Shown piece after piece: positions 56,391 to 64,000 of a stretch of 64,000 nucleotides of DNA (position 1 is its first letter; each line of letters opens with the position of its first letter). The notes below the pieces were generated by a model that saw nothing but the letters and a program-made list of their open reading frames with translations, was not told the DNA's origin and made no database searches. The stretch spans positions 124,001 to 188,000 of the forward strand of contig NZ_JAHPIV010000009.1 in assembly GCF_019039105.1 (NCBI RefSeq). The letters are read 5' to 3'. Position numbers and translations under genes: made by a program. This DNA is from Desertibacillus haloalkaliphilus. Lineage in GTDB: Bacteria > Bacillota > Bacilli > Bacillales > KJ1-10-99.

Positions 56391-57431
56391 ATGATGTTGT
56401 TGACGCATAAGATCGCATTAATCGGCTATGGTGGCGTTGGGCAAGGGCTTGTTGAAATTCTCCGTTCTAAGAATGATTTGTTAAAAGAACAACTCGGGCA
56501 TCATTTCTCAATTGTATCGATTTCTGACCTGAAAAAGGGCAGTATTCACCATCCAAATGGCATTGATCTAGATTTACTTGAGGGAACTATGGAAAAAACA
56601 GGATCGTTACTAGATTACCCAGACCAACCAGGTCTTATTAAAGGCTGGGACAGTCTAACGACCATTGAAAATAGTAACGCAGATACGGTTATAGAAATTA
56701 CGTATACAGATGTTCATACTGGTCAACCAGCGATAGATCATTGCAAAGCAGCATTTAAAAACGGAAAAAATGTGGTGATGAGTAACAAAGGGCCGGTTGC
56801 CCTTGCTTATCAAGAATTAGCATCACTAGCAAAAGAAAATAATGTACGCTTTCATTTTGAAGGGACGGTCATGAGTGGAACTCCGGCGATTCGTATGCCA
56901 CTCGTTTCTCTTGCAGGAAATGAAATTACTGAGATTCGAGGGATATTAAACGGAACGACCAATTATATTTTAACCAAAATGGAAGAAGGAATGTCTTACG
57001 ATAAAGCTTTACTTGAAGCGCAAAGACTTGGGTATGCAGAAGCCGATCCGAAAAGTGATGTCGATGGATATGATGTAATGTATAAGGTTGTCATATTAGC
57101 AAATGTTGTTATGGGTGTTCCTTTAAAAAAAGAAGATGTCTATTGTCGCGGCATACGTGAATTGACAACTGAAGATATCGAGCAAGCAAGGAGAGAACAG
57201 AGGAAGTGGAAGCTCATCGGCAAGATTAAGAAGGAAGATCATCGTGTCATTGCTTCGGTCGGACCAGAAAAAGTAGCAAATACAGATCCACTCGCAGGTG
57301 TAAGTGGGGCGATGAATGCTATTACGTATGATTGTGACCTTTCGGGCCCAATTACATTGACCGGTGCTGGAGCTGGTATAATTGAAACAGGGTATTCGCT
57401 TCTCATAGACCTTATCAATCTCGAACGATAA
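56391..57431 (+). CDS. Homoserine dehydrogenase-like enzyme without ACT domain
   Basis: This 346-residue NAD(P) enzyme has the dinucleotide motif LIGYGGVGQG, the VVMSNKGPVA loop, the RGILNGTTNYIL signature of homoserine dehydrogenase and the substrate-site EADPKSDVDGYD. It lacks the C-terminal ACT domain of the Bacillus Hom enzyme, as expected for a non-feedback-regulated, perhaps catabolic form. The exact start is unsure because GAGGGAGG directly abuts the first ATG; the TTG at 56397 or 56400 has better spacing. Neighbours overlap or are within 30 nt. Confidence 0.85.
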   Translation: MMLLTHKIALIGYGGVGQGLVEILRSKNDLLKEQLGHHFSIVSISDLKKGSIHHPNGIDLDLLEGTMEKTGSLLDYPDQPGLIKGWDSLTTIENSNADTVIEITYTDVHTGQPAIDHCKAAFKNGKNVVMSNKGPVALAYQELASLAKENNVRFHFEGTVMSGTPAIRMPLVSLAGNEITEIRGILNGTTNYILTKMEEGMSYDKALLEAQRLGYAEADPKSDVDGYDVMYKVVILANVVMGVPLKKEDVYCRGIRELTTEDIEQARREQRKWKLIGKIKKEDHRVIASVGPEKVANTDPLAGVSGAMNAITYDCDLSGPITLTGAGAGIIETGYSLLIDLINLER

Positions 57432-57472
57432 CACCGACTGCTTGAAAAACGAACAGAAAGGTGGAGGTGTCT

Positions 57473-58918
57473 ATGAAAATGCAAATGGTTGGGCAAAAAA
57501 TGCTAATCGGTGGTGAATGGATCGGCCGCGAAAATAAAATCGAAGTACGTAACCCGCAAGATAACCGTTTAATTGATACGGTTCCAGCTGCTAGTAAAGA
57601 AGATATGTTGTATACGATTGAATCTGCTAGGCAAGGAGCGGAAATTTCGGCAAATCTAGCAACTCATGAACGAATGCGGATTTTAAATAAAGCAGCTTCA
57701 CTTATTCTTGATCGAAGTGAATCCTTTGCCCGAACGATCGCGCTCGAAGGTAGCAAAACGATCCGTGAAGCGAGAAAAGAAGTGAAGCGCTGTGCTGAAA
57801 CGTTAAAACTGAGTGCAGAGGAAGCAAGGCGTATCCACGGTGAAACGATTCCATTTGACCAAACCGCTGGTAATGAACAACGTGTTGGTTATTATTATCG
57901 ATTTCCGGTCGGTGTCGTTGCTGCGATCACTCCATTTAATGACCCTTTAAATTTAGTGGCTCATAAAGTTGGCCCTGCCATTGCATCAGGTAATGCGATT
58001 ATTGTAAAGCCAGCAACACTCACGCCGCTAAGTGCAATTGAGTTAGCGAAAGTTTTTGTAGAAGCAGGACTTCCTAAGAAGGTGTTATCGGTGATTACTG
58101 GTAAAGGGAGTGAAATCGGCGATACATTAATTGAAAGTAAGGATGTACGGATGATTTCCTTTACTGGAGGGCTTGAAACGGGTGAGGATATTGCGAAAAA
58201 AGCTGGTATCAAAAAGATTGCGATGGAGCTAGGATCCAATTCACCGACGATCATATTAAATGATGCTAACCTTGAGCAAGCAGTTGATGCAACGGTGTCT
58301 GGAGCGTTCTCTGCAGCGGGGCAAAATTGCATCGGTGTTCAACGAGTCTATATTGAAGAAGGTATTTACGATCATTTTATTGGCCAATTTGTTGAACGAA
58401 CAAAACAATACAAAGTGGGCGATAAATTATCAGAAAATACAGATGTCGGTCCGATGATTGCAGAAAAAGAGGCGATTCGAGTCGAGCAATGGGTAGAAGA
58501 GGCTGTTCGTTATGGGGCAAACATAGTAGCCGGTGGCAAACGAGATGGTGCTTTTTATGAGCCCACGGTACTAACAAATGTGCCTGAAGAGTGCAGACTT
58601 GCAAGGGAAGAAATCTTTGGTCCTGTAGTTCTTCTCTATCCTGTTAGAAGCCTTAATGAAGCGATTGAAAGATCTAATCAAGTCAATTATGGATTGCAAG
58701 CAGGTATTTTTACAACGGCCATTGATCAGGCATTTGCAGCGATTCAACAATTAGGAGTTGGCGGTATTATGATTAATGACAGTAGTGATTTTCGGATTGA
58801 TGCGATGCCATTTGGAGGAATTAAAGGATCTGGTCTTGGGCGTGAAGGGGTAAAATACTCGATTGAAGAAATGACAGAGCCGAAAGTCGTTTGTTTTAAA
58901 CTAAACTCGTCTCAGTGA
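57473..58918 (+). CDS. NAD(P)-dependent aldehyde dehydrogenase
   Basis: This 481-residue enzyme has the full ALDH set: PFNDPLNLVAHKVGPAI, the Rossmann motif SFTGGLETG, catalytic Glu252 in AMELGSNSP and catalytic Cys285 in GQNCIGVQ, plus EEIFGPVV and GIKGSGLGREG. It resembles succinate-semialdehyde and lactaldehyde-type dehydrogenases. In ectoine breakdown DoeC of this superfamily oxidises aspartate semialdehyde to aspartate; by context that is a fair guess here. The ATG lies 5 nt after GGAGG. Confidence 0.9.
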   Translation: MKMQMVGQKMLIGGEWIGRENKIEVRNPQDNRLIDTVPAASKEDMLYTIESARQGAEISANLATHERMRILNKAASLILDRSESFARTIALEGSKTIREARKEVKRCAETLKLSAEEARRIHGETIPFDQTAGNEQRVGYYYRFPVGVVAAITPFNDPLNLVAHKVGPAIASGNAIIVKPATLTPLSAIELAKVFVEAGLPKKVLSVITGKGSEIGDTLIESKDVRMISFTGGLETGEDIAKKAGIKKIAMELGSNSPTIILNDANLEQAVDATVSGAFSAAGQNCIGVQRVYIEEGIYDHFIGQFVERTKQYKVGDKLSENTDVGPMIAEKEAIRVEQWVEEAVRYGANIVAGGKRDGAFYEPTVLTNVPEECRLAREEIFGPVVLLYPVRSLNEAIERSNQVNYGLQAGIFTTAIDQAFAAIQQLGVGGIMINDSSDFRIDAMPFGGIKGSGLGREGVKYSIEEMTEPKVVCFKLNSSQ

Positions 58919-59032
58919 TATCTTTAAAACTCCCAATTTTTCAAAACTGTAAAAAATAGAAAGAGACCAAGCTCACATCCCTAGTAACTCGAATAACTTA
59001 ATAGTAAGAGCGTATGAAAGGGGTGGATGATA

Positions 59033-60250
59033 GTGTTTACAATCCTGGAATATATGAATCGATTAGCGAAAACAAAGCAAAAAATGCTCGAACAGGGAAT
59101 TGAAGTTTTACTCATATCAAACCCATCGAATATGTATTATCTGACAGGGTATAATGCATGGTCATTTTATGTACACCAAATGATGGTCGTGATGGTTGAT
59201 GAGGACCAACCGATTTGGATTGGTAGAGAAATGGATGCGAGTAGTGTGAAGGTCAGTACGTGGATTGATGATCATCACATTATTCCTTACCCAGATGAGT
59301 ATGTGCAATCAACAATTAAACACCCAATGGATTTTGTCGCAAATATATTACAGGAGATTGGTCAAGCAACAAGAAAAATTGGGTTGGAAATGGATGCTCA
59401 TTATTTTACTGGTTTATGTTATGAACGACTGCAACAAGGACTTCCGAACGCAACATTTAAAAATGCTTCAACACTTGTTAATTGGGTGAGGTTGATTAAA
59501 TCGGACGAAGAAATCGTTTTTATGAGGCGTGCGGCTAACATTGTAGAAAAGGCCATGAGTAAAGCGTATGAAACCGTCGATGTAGGTGTTAGAGAATGTG
59601 ATGTTGCCGCAAATATTTACCATGCGCAAATTAGTGGTTTAGACAATTTTGGAGGGGACTATACGTCGATCGTCCCGATGATTCCAACAGGGAAAAATAC
59701 GTCTTGTCCACATTTAACATGGACCGATAAACGATACAAAAATGGAGATAATTTAACGATTGAAATTGCTGGATGTTATAAACGTTATCATACCCCAATG
59801 GCTCGCACGATGGTGTTAGGCACACCCTCGCAGCAAGTTTCTGATCTCTCCGAAGTTGTCTTAGAAGGAATAAATGAAACCTTAGCAGCTATTAAACCAG
59901 GAATGATGGCTGAGGAAGTTGAGGCCGTTTGGCGAAAGACGATTGCGAAAAGAGGGTACTATAAGGACTCAAGGTTAGGGTACTCCATTGGATTAAGTTT
60001 TCCACCTGATTGGGGAGAGCATACCGTAAGTTTTCGAAAAGGTGATCGTACAGTTCTCGAACCAAACATGACGTTCCACCTCATGCCGGGAATTTGGTAT
60101 GAAGATTATGGAGTTGAAATTACCGAGTCCATTCGTATTACCGAAAATGGCTGCGAATTATTAACAAATTTCCCGCGTGAATTGTATAAAAAAAATCCAA
60201 CAACAGACTTGTATATCGAAGGAAATTGCTTAATAAAAGAAGATTTTTAA
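59033..60250 (+). CDS. M24-fold hydrolase resembling ectoine hydrolase DoeA/EutD
   Basis: This 405-residue protein has a creatinase/prolidase fold. Segments such as NPSNMYYLTGYNAWSFY, PIWIGREMDAS, HPMDFVA and APHLTWTD-like CPHLTWTDKRY match what I know of ectoine hydrolases. Canonical M24 metal ligands are lost: HSDxTRT is HTPMART, and the first late Glu is replaced in HLMPGIW; creatinase and EutD are likewise metal-free. It would open the ectoine ring to N-acetyl-diaminobutyrate. The GTG at 59033 has better spacing to AAAGGGG than the ATG at 59027. Confidence 0.82.
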   Translation: MFTILEYMNRLAKTKQKMLEQGIEVLLISNPSNMYYLTGYNAWSFYVHQMMVVMVDEDQPIWIGREMDASSVKVSTWIDDHHIIPYPDEYVQSTIKHPMDFVANILQEIGQATRKIGLEMDAHYFTGLCYERLQQGLPNATFKNASTLVNWVRLIKSDEEIVFMRRAANIVEKAMSKAYETVDVGVRECDVAANIYHAQISGLDNFGGDYTSIVPMIPTGKNTSCPHLTWTDKRYKNGDNLTIEIAGCYKRYHTPMARTMVLGTPSQQVSDLSEVVLEGINETLAAIKPGMMAEEVEAVWRKTIAKRGYYKDSRLGYSIGLSFPPDWGEHTVSFRKGDRTVLEPNMTFHLMPGIWYEDYGVEITESIRITENGCELLTNFPRELYKKNPTTDLYIEGNCLIKEDF

Positions 60251-60268
60251 TGAAAAATAAAGTGGAAG

Positions 60269-60299
60269 AGGGTAAGCCGTCAGCGGTTTATCCTTTTTT
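60269..60299 (+). terminator. Terminator of the catabolic operon
   Basis: An 11-bp stem with G-U pairs (AGGGTAAGCCG/CGGTTTATCCT) and a TCAG loop is followed by T residues. Confidence 0.75.
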
Positions 60300-60317
60300 A
60301 ATGGTACGTAAAAAAGT

Positions 60318-60327
60318 GGGGGGGGGG
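60318..60327 (+). repeat. G10 homopolymer tract
   Basis: Ten consecutive G residues lie between the operon terminator and the transporter gene, outside coding sequence and about 110 nt before its start. Confidence 0.8.
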
Positions 60328-60439
60328 AGACGTTCACTTTGGGTCAACAGTGGAGTGTTAGAGAAAAAGTGAATTTCCTATGAACTTTTTAGTGATTCAT
60401 GATAGGATAGTAATATTCGAGATTCATTGAGGAGAGTTG

Positions 60440-61828
60440 ATGACTGTGAATAAACAAGTCATACAGTCTAGTCTAGGTTTTATAAGTGTTCTCATTACGA
60501 TCTTGTATTTAGTAGATCTGTTTTTCCCAACGGCTTGGCTTGAAATTCTTTATAGCTCATTAGCGGGGATCGTTCTCTTGTTTGCTATATTCTCTGTACG
60601 TCGGTTGAATCAAGTCGTGGCTGTTCTGTTAGTGGTCGTCGCTGGCGTTATCTTTATTCTTAATCAAGTGCCCCCACTTACGATTATCTCAGGATTTGGA
60701 GAAAATATAAATTTGTTAACCTTGTTTTTACTTGTCCCGTTTTTCGGTGTGATCATTTCAATTGGAGGTTATCTGACAGCATTAAAAGAGAAAGTTCATG
60801 AGCAAGAACAACATAACAAAGCTCATCCGTATCGTTTAAGTTATCTATTAACAGCGAGCATGGGTGCCATACTTAATCTTGGGTCGATGCCGATTGTTTA
60901 TCGCATCGCAGTCGAGAGTTTTTCTGGTTATCGAAGAAAAAAGCTAGTAATGGTGTTGTTGCGTGCGTTTGGCTTTTGTATGTTCTGGTCACCGTATTTT
61001 GTTAACGTTGGATTAGTGCTTGTTTTATTTAATGTTTCTTGGCTTCATGTCGGTTGGGTTGGCTTTTTGATTGGCTTATGTTATCTCATGATAAGTCTAT
61101 TTTTTTTCAACAAGATACATTTTGCGGATGATCCGATGGTTGAGACTGATGACATTGGTGGGGCTGTAAATCGTGGTGAGGCTACCAAAAAGCTCGTCTC
61201 ATTGCTTTGTTTTTCAGTCACTCTACTGATTATTTCATTTATTTTAGATTACTTGTTACTTGTTAATATGTTAACAGTTGTCTCGGTTTTGGCGCTATTT
61301 TATCCGGTTTTATGGGCGGCAATTATTGGAACTTTAGTTGATTACCTGCAAGCGGTGGTTGAACAAATGAAAACGGCATTTATCCGTTTAAAGAATGAGA
61401 TCGTTATTTTTATTAGTGCAGGTTTTTTTGGCTTAGCGTTATCGTACACAGAAGTAGGGGATGTGATTTCTCATCTTATCTATGATGCATCATATGGTTC
61501 TATTTATGTGATGAGTATCCTTATCATTTTATTATCAATCTTTCTATCATTTTGTGGTATTCACCCAGTCATTATCGTGATCGGGATTGGAAGCTCATTA
61601 TCTCCGGCTCTGTTTGGCGTAAGTCCAGAATATATGGCGGTGTTATTGATCGTTGCTTGGACGTTAGCTACTCAAGTTTCTCCATTTTCAGGTTCAGTAT
61701 TAATGACTTCAGGGTTAATGCAACAGTCGCCATGGAGGGTTTCGCAACGAAATTTAGGATTTGTTGCCGTCCTCTTGGTAAGCTTGCCTTCATTATTAGT
61801 CTTGTTGCAACATTTTGGATTACTATAA
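60440..61828 (+). CDS. Multi-spanning membrane transporter of unclear family
   Basis: This 462-residue protein has about 11-12 hydrophobic spans. A cytoplasmic loop (KEKVHEQEQHNKAHPYR) and another (HFADDPMVETDDIGG) break the chain into halves. The late half has GIHPVIIVIGIGSSL and TQVSPFSGSVL, patterns like re-entrant loops of the ion-transporter (IT) superfamily. No specific family is certain. It lies downstream of the catabolic operon, so it could carry that pathway's substrate; an independent promoter is likely because a terminator lies between. GAGGAG precedes the ATG by 5 nt. Confidence 0.65.
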   Translation: MTVNKQVIQSSLGFISVLITILYLVDLFFPTAWLEILYSSLAGIVLLFAIFSVRRLNQVVAVLLVVVAGVIFILNQVPPLTIISGFGENINLLTLFLLVPFFGVIISIGGYLTALKEKVHEQEQHNKAHPYRLSYLLTASMGAILNLGSMPIVYRIAVESFSGYRRKKLVMVLLRAFGFCMFWSPYFVNVGLVLVLFNVSWLHVGWVGFLIGLCYLMISLFFFNKIHFADDPMVETDDIGGAVNRGEATKKLVSLLCFSVTLLIISFILDYLLLVNMLTVVSVLALFYPVLWAAIIGTLVDYLQAVVEQMKTAFIRLKNEIVIFISAGFFGLALSYTEVGDVISHLIYDASYGSIYVMSILIILLSIFLSFCGIHPVIIVIGIGSSLSPALFGVSPEYMAVLLIVAWTLATQVSPFSGSVLMTSGLMQQSPWRVSQRNLGFVAVLLVSLPSLLVLLQHFGLL

Positions 61829-61833
61829 AGAAT

Positions 61834-62001
61834 GTTCAAAAAGTCCGTAAAAATGACTGACAAATGTCCTCGTTGGCTTGCTCATGCGTTGCTCACATAT
61901 GAACAGCATATCTTTGCGGCTTTTAGCTACATGCCTCGAACTTTCGACGCACAGGACGTTGCGATTTTAGCCGACCGGTTCTATTCTTCTCTTTTTTGAA
62001 C
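61834..62001. repeat. 168-bp element with inverted ends, possible interspersed repeat
   Basis: The element starts GTTCAAAAA and ends TTTTTTGAAC, so its ends are inverted repeats. It contains several further short inverted repeats (for example TGTCCT near 61863 against AGGACG near 61953) and no reading frame with a ribosome site. It resembles dispersed non-coding repeats of alkaliphilic Bacillus genomes; a second copy is not in this window. Confidence 0.5.
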
Positions 62002-62031
62002 ACGCACTATAATAGTTAGGTGGTAAAAAGT

Positions 62032-62970
62032 ATGAAAACTCAAGTGTCACATCTATTTACATACGGTTTATTACTCTTTGTTATGGTATTGTGGGGAGTA
62101 AACGTTGTGATGTTAAAAGTATTAGTAGACCATCTTCCCCCAACAACAATGACAGCCGTGCGAGTATTTACTGCAGGTATTATTGTTTTGTTTATTTTAA
62201 TCTTTCAGCGTCAATTACGAACATTAACGAAAACAGAATGGAAGTTTACAATCATTGCCATGGTCTTTGGTGTTGTTGGGCATCATTTTTTTCTTACATT
62301 AGGTTTAACGGCAACGACAGCATCCAATGCATCTTTAATTTTAGCATTACTACCATTAACTACATCGGTGTTGGCGATGATTTTCTTACATGATCAGTTA
62401 ACAAAATTACGTTTACTAGGTATATTGCTTGGGATCATAGGCGTTTCGGTGATTATCTTTCAGGGAGCGGATAGCCTTGGTGGGGTTAATGTAGGTGACC
62501 TTTACATTTTTATTGCGATGTTCGTCCAAGCGATTAGTTTTATCTATATTAAAAAAGCTACAGAAACGCTCGATTCGAAACAAATGACAGGGATCATGCT
62601 CGTGTTTGGTTCATTGTTACTATTTGGCTTAAGTCTCATCATTGAGCCACATGGCGTGTCTGGGTTAGGTGAAGGGACCGCGTGGATTTGGTTGCTATTT
62701 TTCACGTCAGCCATTTTGGCGACGGCTGTCGGACATATGTTATATAATTCGGCGATCCATAAGTTAGGGGCTGGACAAACCGCGATATTTAACAACCTTG
62801 TTCCGTTTTTCGGTGTCATTAGTTCAGCTATCTTTCTTGGTGAAGCCATTGTTATGACACATATTTTTGGTTTTTTGTTCATTGTCATTGGTGTCCTATT
62901 GGGTACCGGTTATATGGATGAAAAGCTTGTTCGAAAGATCAATAAGCGTAAAAAGGCCGAATCGATGTAA
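62032..62970 (+). CDS. EamA/DMT-superfamily transporter
   Basis: This 312-residue protein has ten predicted spans in two EamA repeats (about 10-140 and 155-300). The first opens LWGVNVVMLKVLVDHLPPTT and later has GLTATTASNASLILALLP; the second has GHMLYNSAIHKLGAGQTAIFNNLVPFFGV. This is the drug/metabolite-exporter pattern (YdcZ/RhaT-like group) with unknown cargo, often amino acids. The ATG lies 8 nt after AGGTGG. A terminator follows. Confidence 0.9.
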   Translation: MKTQVSHLFTYGLLLFVMVLWGVNVVMLKVLVDHLPPTTMTAVRVFTAGIIVLFILIFQRQLRTLTKTEWKFTIIAMVFGVVGHHFFLTLGLTATTASNASLILALLPLTTSVLAMIFLHDQLTKLRLLGILLGIIGVSVIIFQGADSLGGVNVGDLYIFIAMFVQAISFIYIKKATETLDSKQMTGIMLVFGSLLLFGLSLIIEPHGVSGLGEGTAWIWLLFFTSAILATAVGHMLYNSAIHKLGAGQTAIFNNLVPFFGVISSAIFLGEAIVMTHIFGFLFIVIGVLLGTGYMDEKLVRKINKRKKAESM

Positions 62971-62973
62971 AGT

Positions 62974-63015
62974 AAAGGGATTCCAACTCGTTTTCTGAGT
63001 GAGGAATCCCTTTTT
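62974..63015. terminator. Terminator between the EamA gene and yidD
   Basis: A perfect 11-bp stem (AAAGGGATTCC/GGAATCCCTTT) with an inner hairpin in the loop is followed by T residues; it lies at the 3' ends of both convergent genes. Confidence 0.8.
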
Positions 63016-63253
63016 AGTTACGTGTTTGTTTGTTTTTTTTAGGTTCGGGTACTGGATCGAAACCACCAGGGTGGAAGGGGTGGCATTTAAGTATACGCAC
63101 AAGGGTGAACCATCCACCTTTCAGTGCGCCCAACCGTTTGAATGCTTCTAAACCATAGTGAGAGCAGCTAGGATAGAAGCGGCATGTGGGTGGTTTAAGT
63201 GGAGAAATAAATCGCTGATAAAATCGTATTAGCACAATAAACGGCCATTTCAA
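63014..63253 (-). CDS. yidD: YidD, membrane protein insertion efficiency factor
   Basis: This 79-residue protein has the YidD pattern: [27 protein letters not shown], with paired Cys residues, then [26 protein letters not shown] short amphipathic N-terminus associates with the inner face of the membrane, where YidD aids YidC-dependent insertion. The TTG start has GGAG about 10 nt upstream; no ATG in frame is available. It is apart from the rnpA-yidC locus, which is common in Bacillus. Confidence 0.93.
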   Translation of the reverse strand: MKWPFIVLIRFYQRFISPLKPPTCRFYPSCSHYGLEAFKRLGALKGGWFTLVRILKCHPFHPGGFDPVPEPKKNKQTRN

Positions 63254-63341
63254 TAGTGATCCGCTCCTTTTTTAAAAGCTTAGAGATAATATACCATATA
63301 AGGGCTCTTTTAAGTAGTTAGCATGGTTTTGAAGCATAAAT

Positions 63342-63385
63342 AAGGCTGCCTTCTAAGGGGTTACCCGAACTTTTTTGACAGCCTG
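63342..63385 (-). terminator. Weak stem-loop after bluB
   Basis: AGGCTG and CAGCCT close a long loop that holds a small GGGTAACCC hairpin. On the minus strand it is followed by TTATTTAT. Confidence 0.45.
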
Positions 63386-63396
63386 ATCATGGTATA

Positions 63397-64000
63397 TTAT
63401 TCTTTTGTTTGGTTATCCCAGCGGTTATAGTAAATTAAGTTTTCTAGTGCTCGTCGTTTTTCCCATCCTGATGATTCTAAAATTGGTTTATCGGGGTATT
63501 GGTCCGTATAACCAAGTGACATTAATGCGATTGGATCGATGTGTGGCGGGATATCTAGAATATCACGGACGTCATTTTTTTTATAGAAACTGACCCAGCC
63601 CATGGCTAACCCTTCAGCACAAGACGCAAGCCACATGTTTTGAATCGCACATGCTGTTGATAAAACATCGGTTTCTGGAATCGAGTTTCTTCCTAGTACA
63701 TGAGAACCACCGCGCGTGGGGTCACAAGTGACACAAATGGTGATTGGTGCTTCTTTAATCCCTTCAATTTTTAAATTGAGGAATTTTTGTTGTCGTTCAT
63801 TCTCATAATGAATCGCTAATGCTCGTCGTTCTTTATCCGTAGCCCAAGCGAGCCGTTCTTTAATTTTATCAGACGTGATGATGATGAAATTCCATGGTTG
63901 CATAAAACCTACAGATGGACCGTGATGGCCTGCTTCAAGAATACGTTGCAGGACCGACTCCGGAATCGGCTTTGATAAGAAGCTTCGCACATCTCTGCGG
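63397..64000 (-). CDS. bluB: BluB-like 5,6-dimethylbenzimidazole synthase (5'-truncated)
   Basis: The frame is open to the window end, so the N-terminus is missing; 200 residues remain, starting RRDVRSFL. BluB is a nitroreductase-fold FMN enzyme that uses O2 to break reduced FMN and form the lower ligand of cobalamin. Its signatures are GPSVGFMQPWNFI, a DPTRGGSHVLGR-type loop (no NAD(P)H needed), and AIQNMWLASCAEGLAMGWVSFY. The GTG at 63990 is internal and not the real start. No other cobalamin gene is in the window. Confidence 0.88.
   Translation of the reverse strand, partial: RRDVRSFLSKPIPESVLQRILEAGHHGPSVGFMQPWNFIIITSDKIKERLAWATDKERRALAIHYENERQQKFLNLKIEGIKEAPITICVTCDPTRGGSHVLGRNSIPETDVLSTACAIQNMWLASCAEGLAMGWVSFYKKNDVRDILDIPPHIDPIALMSLGYTDQYPDKPILESSGWEKRRALENLIYYNRWDNQTKE

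Overview
The window is about 64 kb of low-to-moderate G+C chromosome from an endospore-forming member of the Bacillaceae. The evidence is synteny with Bacillus subtilis (dnaD-nth-ypoC, recU-ponA, yppC, yppE), sporulation and stress genes (racA, sigI-rsgI, kapB, a yjcZ-like gene), AGGAGG-type ribosome sites and many TTG/GTG starts. Acidic extracytoplasmic tails and a probable ectoine-type catabolic operon fit a salt- or alkali-adapted relative, but the species cannot be fixed from the sequence. I see no rRNA, tRNA, prophage, transposase or CRISPR array. Most of the region is ordinary core chromosome.

Layout. 1-12.6 kb: the DnaD C-terminus, endonuclease III, the double dynamin DynA, then recU-ponA on the minus strand, yppC, a RemA-type protein, racA and yppE, and a TRIC-type channel. 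13-21.4 kb: ilvA, cheV, a YhfH-like mini-protein, DUF3891, an HD hydrolase, a PfpI protein, RNase Z and an ABC-F protein. 21.6-24.4 kb: a class V aminotransferase, then a thiol-redox group (thioredoxin-like, bacilliredoxin BrxA, TlpA-like). 24.5-32 kb: a phosphoesterase, a CvfC-like HEAT protein, the ydbS-ydbT PH-domain pair, a guanylate-kinase-like protein and an MBL hydrolase. 32.1-35.2 kb: sigI-rsgI followed by a secreted DUF5667-type protein, each unit preceded by a sigma-I-like promoter. 35.3-40 kb: a TelA pair and a run of small cytoplasmic proteins. 40.2-46.5 kb: gltA-gltB (glutamate synthase) with CodY-like and TnrA-like sites upstream. 46.5-51.9 kb: ypjP, an aromatic-acid-exporter homologue, kapB and recQ.

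52-61.8 kb is the most interesting block. A PucR-type regulator is divergent from a tightly packed five-gene operon: a cystathionine gamma-synthase-type PLP enzyme, an M20 deacylase, a short homoserine dehydrogenase, an aldehyde dehydrogenase and an M24-fold hydrolase resembling ectoine hydrolase DoeA/EutD. A multi-spanning transporter follows. The set suggests ring opening and deacylation of an ectoine-like or N-acyl amino acid, with carbon entering aspartate semialdehyde or homoserine metabolism. The usual diaminobutyrate transaminase is absent, so the middle of the pathway would have to be non-standard. 62-64 kb: an EamA exporter, yidD and a truncated bluB.

Other structure includes long perfect inverted repeats spanning both stop codons of convergent gene pairs, three related long hairpins, a 168-bp element with inverted ends, and a multi-hairpin leader before the aminotransferase.
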